Shown one piece after another: positions 3,704 to 6,472 of a DNA stretch of 6,472 nucleotides. Positions within the stretch are counted from its first letter, which is position 1, and each line of letters starts with the position of its first letter. Source of the stretch: Prevotellaceae bacterium (GTDB lineage: Bacteria; Bacteroidota; Bacteroidia; Bacteroidales; Bacteroidaceae); NCBI GenBank assembly GCA_905371275.1, contig CAJPLH010000111.1, positions 1-6,472 of the forward strand. The letters are read 5' to 3'. Below the pieces are notes generated by a model that did not search any database, had not been told where the DNA came from, and was given only the letters and a program-made list of their open reading frames with translations. A program made the translations under genes and the position numbers.

Positions 3704-6472
3704 ACCAGTGACGAGTCCTCCGAGGGGAGTGAAACGGAGGGTGTATTTCATAGGCATCTTCTGCGTTGCAGCTTTATACTGCTCGAGGGTTTCAGCAGGT
3801 CCGCAACTTCCGCTACCGAGTCCTTGTTGGAAGGCATCGAAGTGAGCCGTGTTGTAGACAGGAGCTTTGAGTTCCCACCAGTGTTCCACGTCAACGAGGT
3901 CATGATCGTCGTAGGGGAGGATGGAGAAGTCAACTTGTCCTTGTGTTTCGACACGGAAACCATTGCCTTCATTGTCGGTGAGGTCAAGACGGCGGAGACT
4001 CATGCGGTTGCCGCAAGTTTGCGTGCGCGCATAGTTGACGATGTTGCTGTCTACGACTGTTTTGTAGCGACCAAAGAAGGAACCTTCTTGACGGTCTACA
4101 TAGTTTTCCTGAGGACCTTTAGCGGTGTAGTCGAGGTTGTTGTATTTGCGGTCGAATCCCATAGAAACACCAAGACGGCGGAGCTTACCAGAGTTGTAAG
4201 AGAAGGAAGCATCGAGCAACACAGTGCCATCAGCATGGATGGTATAGGTGAGCGTGTTGGAAACGCGTCCTTCATTCTTGGCGGTAACTACCACCTTTTG
4301 ACCATTTTGCAGCGTAGAAACCTGAGGTGCTGAGCCGAAACTATCGAAATCAGGCACTTGATGAGGACCATCTAGCTCGTTGTAAGGCTTACTAGTGTAA
4401 GGAGCTTCGTTTTCAATCCAACGGAAATTGTCGTATTTCGCGCCCTTACCAGGATAGAGGATAGGTTGTCCTTTGTAGCTCCAAGCAGTGAGTTGTGCAT
4501 CTTTGGCATCGAAAGTCATCGACACGCGGTCGTTGCTCACCGTCACCTTGTTGTTTTTGCGTTCCACCTTGAGGGGGTTCACCGTGCCCTTTGCAGCAGG
4601 GAGTTCGGGGAGTGCCGTGCGTTGCGCAAGGACGAATTGTTCAGCAGCTTGCACATAACCAGCCTTTGCCCAGTCTTCATCGACAGTGGTGCGGAGTTCC
4701 ACATTGAGGTGATAGTCGGCTTTGTTATCGATGGCCGTTTTCAACGTGAGTGGGAAGTGCTTTTGCTCGCGAGGTTTGAGCGCAGGAAGTTCAGCTGTAC
4801 CTGTTTCCACCACTTCTCCATCGCGCAAGACGCTATAATGGAAAGAAAGTCCGGCAAGACTGCGGAAAGCATATTCATTGGTCACAGTGACGATCTTAGA
4901 ACTCTTGTTGTAAGCAAACTTCACGTATTGATATACCTTCTTGAGTTCGGTGAGTTTGGGTGTCCATTCGCGTTCGGAGGTGATGACACCATTGTTCACG
5001 AAGTTACCTTGGTGAGGACCAGGATAGTCATAACCCGTGGTGAGACGGCGCACACCGTTCTTGAGGAGTTGGGGGTTGTAAATGCCTTGGTCTACCCAGT
5101 CCCAGACGCATCCACCGATACCTACAGAAGAGTTTTCGAGTTCGTTCCAGTATTCGCGGAGATAACCCAAACTATTTCCCATAGCATGGTCATACTCACA
5201 CATGAAGTAAGGCTGACCCGCAGTGTTAGTACCTTGTCTGTTGGCAGCTTGTCTCACTTGCCATATTTCAGGATACATCTTACTGTTGAGATCGGTGATA
5301 CCAGCATTGTGACGTCCAGCGTTAGTAGCGCCTTCGTAGTGGATGGGGCGTGGGTCGAGCGCGCGCACGGCATTGTGTGTAGCAATGAAGTTGTCGCCTG
5401 CGCCACTTTCGTTACCCAACGACCAGAAGACGATGCTGGGGTGGTTGCGGTCGCGCAACACCATGCGTTCGGTGCGGTCGATCATCATAGGTTTCCAACT
5501 TTCACGACCAGAGATGATTTCATTGTTGTAGCCTTGTCTAGCGCCGTGATCGTTCCAGTTTTTGTGACATTCGAGGTCGGCTTCGTCCATGATGTAAAGA
5601 CCGTAGTAGTCGAACATGGCATACATCTTGGGTTGACGAGGATAGTGTGAGGTGCGCACCGTGTTCACATTGGCTTGTTTCATCATGAAGATGTCGCGAA
5701 GCATAGTAGGAACATCCATAGTGCGTCCCTTTTCGGGATGCGTGTCTTGGGTGTTGACGCCTTTAAAGAAAACGCGCTTGCCGTTGACGAGCACAAGACC
5801 GTTTTTGATTTCGATGTTGCGGAAACCATATTTGGTGTTGAACACCATTTCTTCCTTACCTTTGTCGTCTTGTTGTGCTACGACAACATTGTAGAGATAA
5901 GGCGTTTCAGCCGTCCAAGGTTTGAGATCTACCAAACCATCGAGCATCACTTTTGCTTTGTTCGTGGTGGCAGCAGCCGTGTAATTCACAGCGGTAGTAG
6001 CCGTTTTCACCACCTTATTGTCAGCATCGAGCAAAGTCACCTTGATTTGCTTCGTACCACTGAGTTTGTGACGGTTGTCGAGTTCCAAATTCACTTCCAT
6101 CTTCCCACTGGTGTAGGCTTTTGAAGCATCAAGTTGTGCGGTGATGACGTGATCGCGCACAAAAGTTTGAGGAGTGGCCACGAGATATACATCGCGGTGC
6201 AATCCACTCATATGGAACGCATCTTGACCTTCGAGATAAGAAGCATCCGTCCAACGAATCACTTGCACAGCCACTTGGTTTTCACCAGTTTTCACTGCCT
6301 TAGAGATGTCGAACTCAGCGTCATTGTTACCGCCTTCGGTGTAGCCAATGTACTTGCCATTCACCCAAACGTAGGCACCGCTATAGATGCCATCGAAATG
6401 GAGGAAGACATTCTTTTTGTCCCAATCAGTGGGGAGATTGAAGGTGCGGCGATAGCTTCCCACGGGGTTAGG
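3446..6472 (-). CDS. GH2 beta-galactosidase with C-terminal sorting-like domain (N-terminus cut by window)
   Basis: LacZ-type family 2 glycoside hydrolase expected to release terminal beta-galactose by a retaining mechanism. The frame is open to the window edge and reads PNPVGSYRRTF there. The GTG at 6463 is the Val of this conserved motif, not a start, so roughly 100 residues plus any signal peptide are missing. Numbering from that Val: sugar-binding jelly-roll domain (to about 95), immunoglobulin-like domain (about 100-215), TIM barrel (about 217-515), a second immunoglobulin-like domain (about 517-615), LacZ-type domain 5 (about 635-915) and a C-terminal tail domain (921-1005). The acid/base is Glu352 in GNESGAG and the nucleophile Glu423 in CEYDHAMGNSLG. 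Glu298 and His300 (DEADLECH) with Glu352 match the LacZ magnesium site. GGCVWDWVDQG (450-460) and GPQENYVDR (783-791) are further LacZ-type blocks. Family members also include other exo-beta-glycosidases, so galactose specificity is probable, not proven. It is convergent with thiL, and its promoter lies outside the window. Confidence 0.95.
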   Translation of the reverse strand, partial: PNPVGSYRRTFNLPTDWDKKNVFLHFDGIYSGAYVWVNGKYIGYTEGGNNDAEFDISKAVKTGENQVAVQVIRWTDASYLEGQDAFHMSGLHRDVYLVATPQTFVRDHVITAQLDASKAYTSGKMEVNLELDNRHKLSGTKQIKVTLLDADNKVVKTATTAVNYTAAATTNKAKVMLDGLVDLKPWTAETPYLYNVVVAQQDDKGKEEMVFNTKYGFRNIEIKNGLVLVNGKRVFFKGVNTQDTHPEKGRTMDVPTMLRDIFMMKQANVNTVRTSHYPRQPKMYAMFDYYGLYIMDEADLECHKNWNDHGARQGYNNEIISGRESWKPMMIDRTERMVLRDRNHPSIVFWSLGNESGAGDNFIATHNAVRALDPRPIHYEGATNAGRHNAGITDLNSKMYPEIWQVRQAANRQGTNTAGQPYFMCEYDHAMGNSLGYLREYWNELENSSVGIGGCVWDWVDQGIYNPQLLKNGVRRLTTGYDYPGPHQGNFVNNGVITSEREWTPKLTELKKVYQYVKFAYNKSSKIVTVTNEYAFRSLAGLSFHYSVLRDGEVVETGTAELPALKPREQKHFPLTLKTAIDNKADYHLNVELRTTVDEDWAKAGYVQAAEQFVLAQRTALPELPAAKGTVNPLKVERKNNKVTVSNDRVSMTFDAKDAQLTAWSYKGQPILYPGKGAKYDNFRWIENEAPYTSKPYNELDGPHQVPDFDSFGSAPQVSTLQNGQKVVVTAKNEGRVSNTLTYTIHADGTVLLDASFSYNSGKLRRLGVSMGFDRKYNNLDYTAKGPQENYVDRQEGSFFGRYKTVVDSNIVNYARTQTCGNRMSLRRLDLTDNEGNGFRVETQGQVDFSILPYDDHDLVDVEHWWELKAPVYNTAHFDAFQQGLGSGSCGPAETLEQYKAATQKMPMKYTLRFTPLGGLVTGISSPTVFSETKLQISQPDTNTVVVKGNLEAYHQAEILNLQGMVLQQLSLTAAQQLRFSTADLDKGTYLLQLQRTDGTHTTLKFCR

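Noticed and set aside
4466..5650. 394-codon open frame on the plus strand opposite the GH2 gene
   Set aside because: The opposite strand carries the catalytic barrel with both active-site glutamates. The plus-strand product is Val/His/Phe-rich without known motifs, typical of the mirror of a codon-biased gene. The 3470-4333 plus frame is rejected for the same reason.
6461..6463. GTG as start codon of the GH2 gene
   Set aside because: It encodes the Val of the conserved NPVGSYRRTF motif, the frame stays open to the window edge, and the N-terminal part of the LacZ fold would be missing.

Overview
The window looks like chromosomal DNA from the Bacteroidota, most likely a Prevotella-like member of the Bacteroidales. 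The signs are a Bacteroidales-type GH2 beta-galactosidase ending in a type IX secretion (T9SS) sorting-like domain, a small outer-membrane barrel protein ending in Phe, and start codons without Shine-Dalgarno sequences. The genus is an inference; no rRNA or other marker is present.

Layout. Three genes run left to right: a TrkH-type potassium channel/transporter subunit (21-1478), a small signal-peptide-bearing outer-membrane beta-barrel protein (1585-2067) and thiamine-monophosphate kinase ThiL (2260-3321). A fourth gene converges on them from the right: a GH2 beta-galactosidase on the minus strand (3446 to beyond the window end, N-terminus missing). A perfect 17-bp stem hairpin at 3388-3428 separates the convergent genes and probably terminates both.

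The four genes have no obvious shared pathway: ion uptake, an envelope protein, thiamine diphosphate synthesis and carbohydrate degradation. Nothing shows that the three plus-strand genes form an operon; they are separated by 106 and 192 bp of repeat-filled sequence.

The unusual part is between the genes. Both plus-strand intergenic regions carry a strictly 9-bp-phased array of CTAG-centred units just after the upstream stop codon. Each is followed by a strictly 7-bp-phased array of CTAAYGT-like units just before the next start codon. The two 9-bp arrays share two exact 15-mers in reversed order. The second 7-bp array supplies the thiL start codon itself and puts stop codons in all three frames directly ahead of it. 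The third intergenic region, after thiL, holds a degenerate 22-bp tandem duplication whose copies also begin YCTAAC. No tRNA, rRNA, CRISPR array, insertion sequence or TPP riboswitch was seen.
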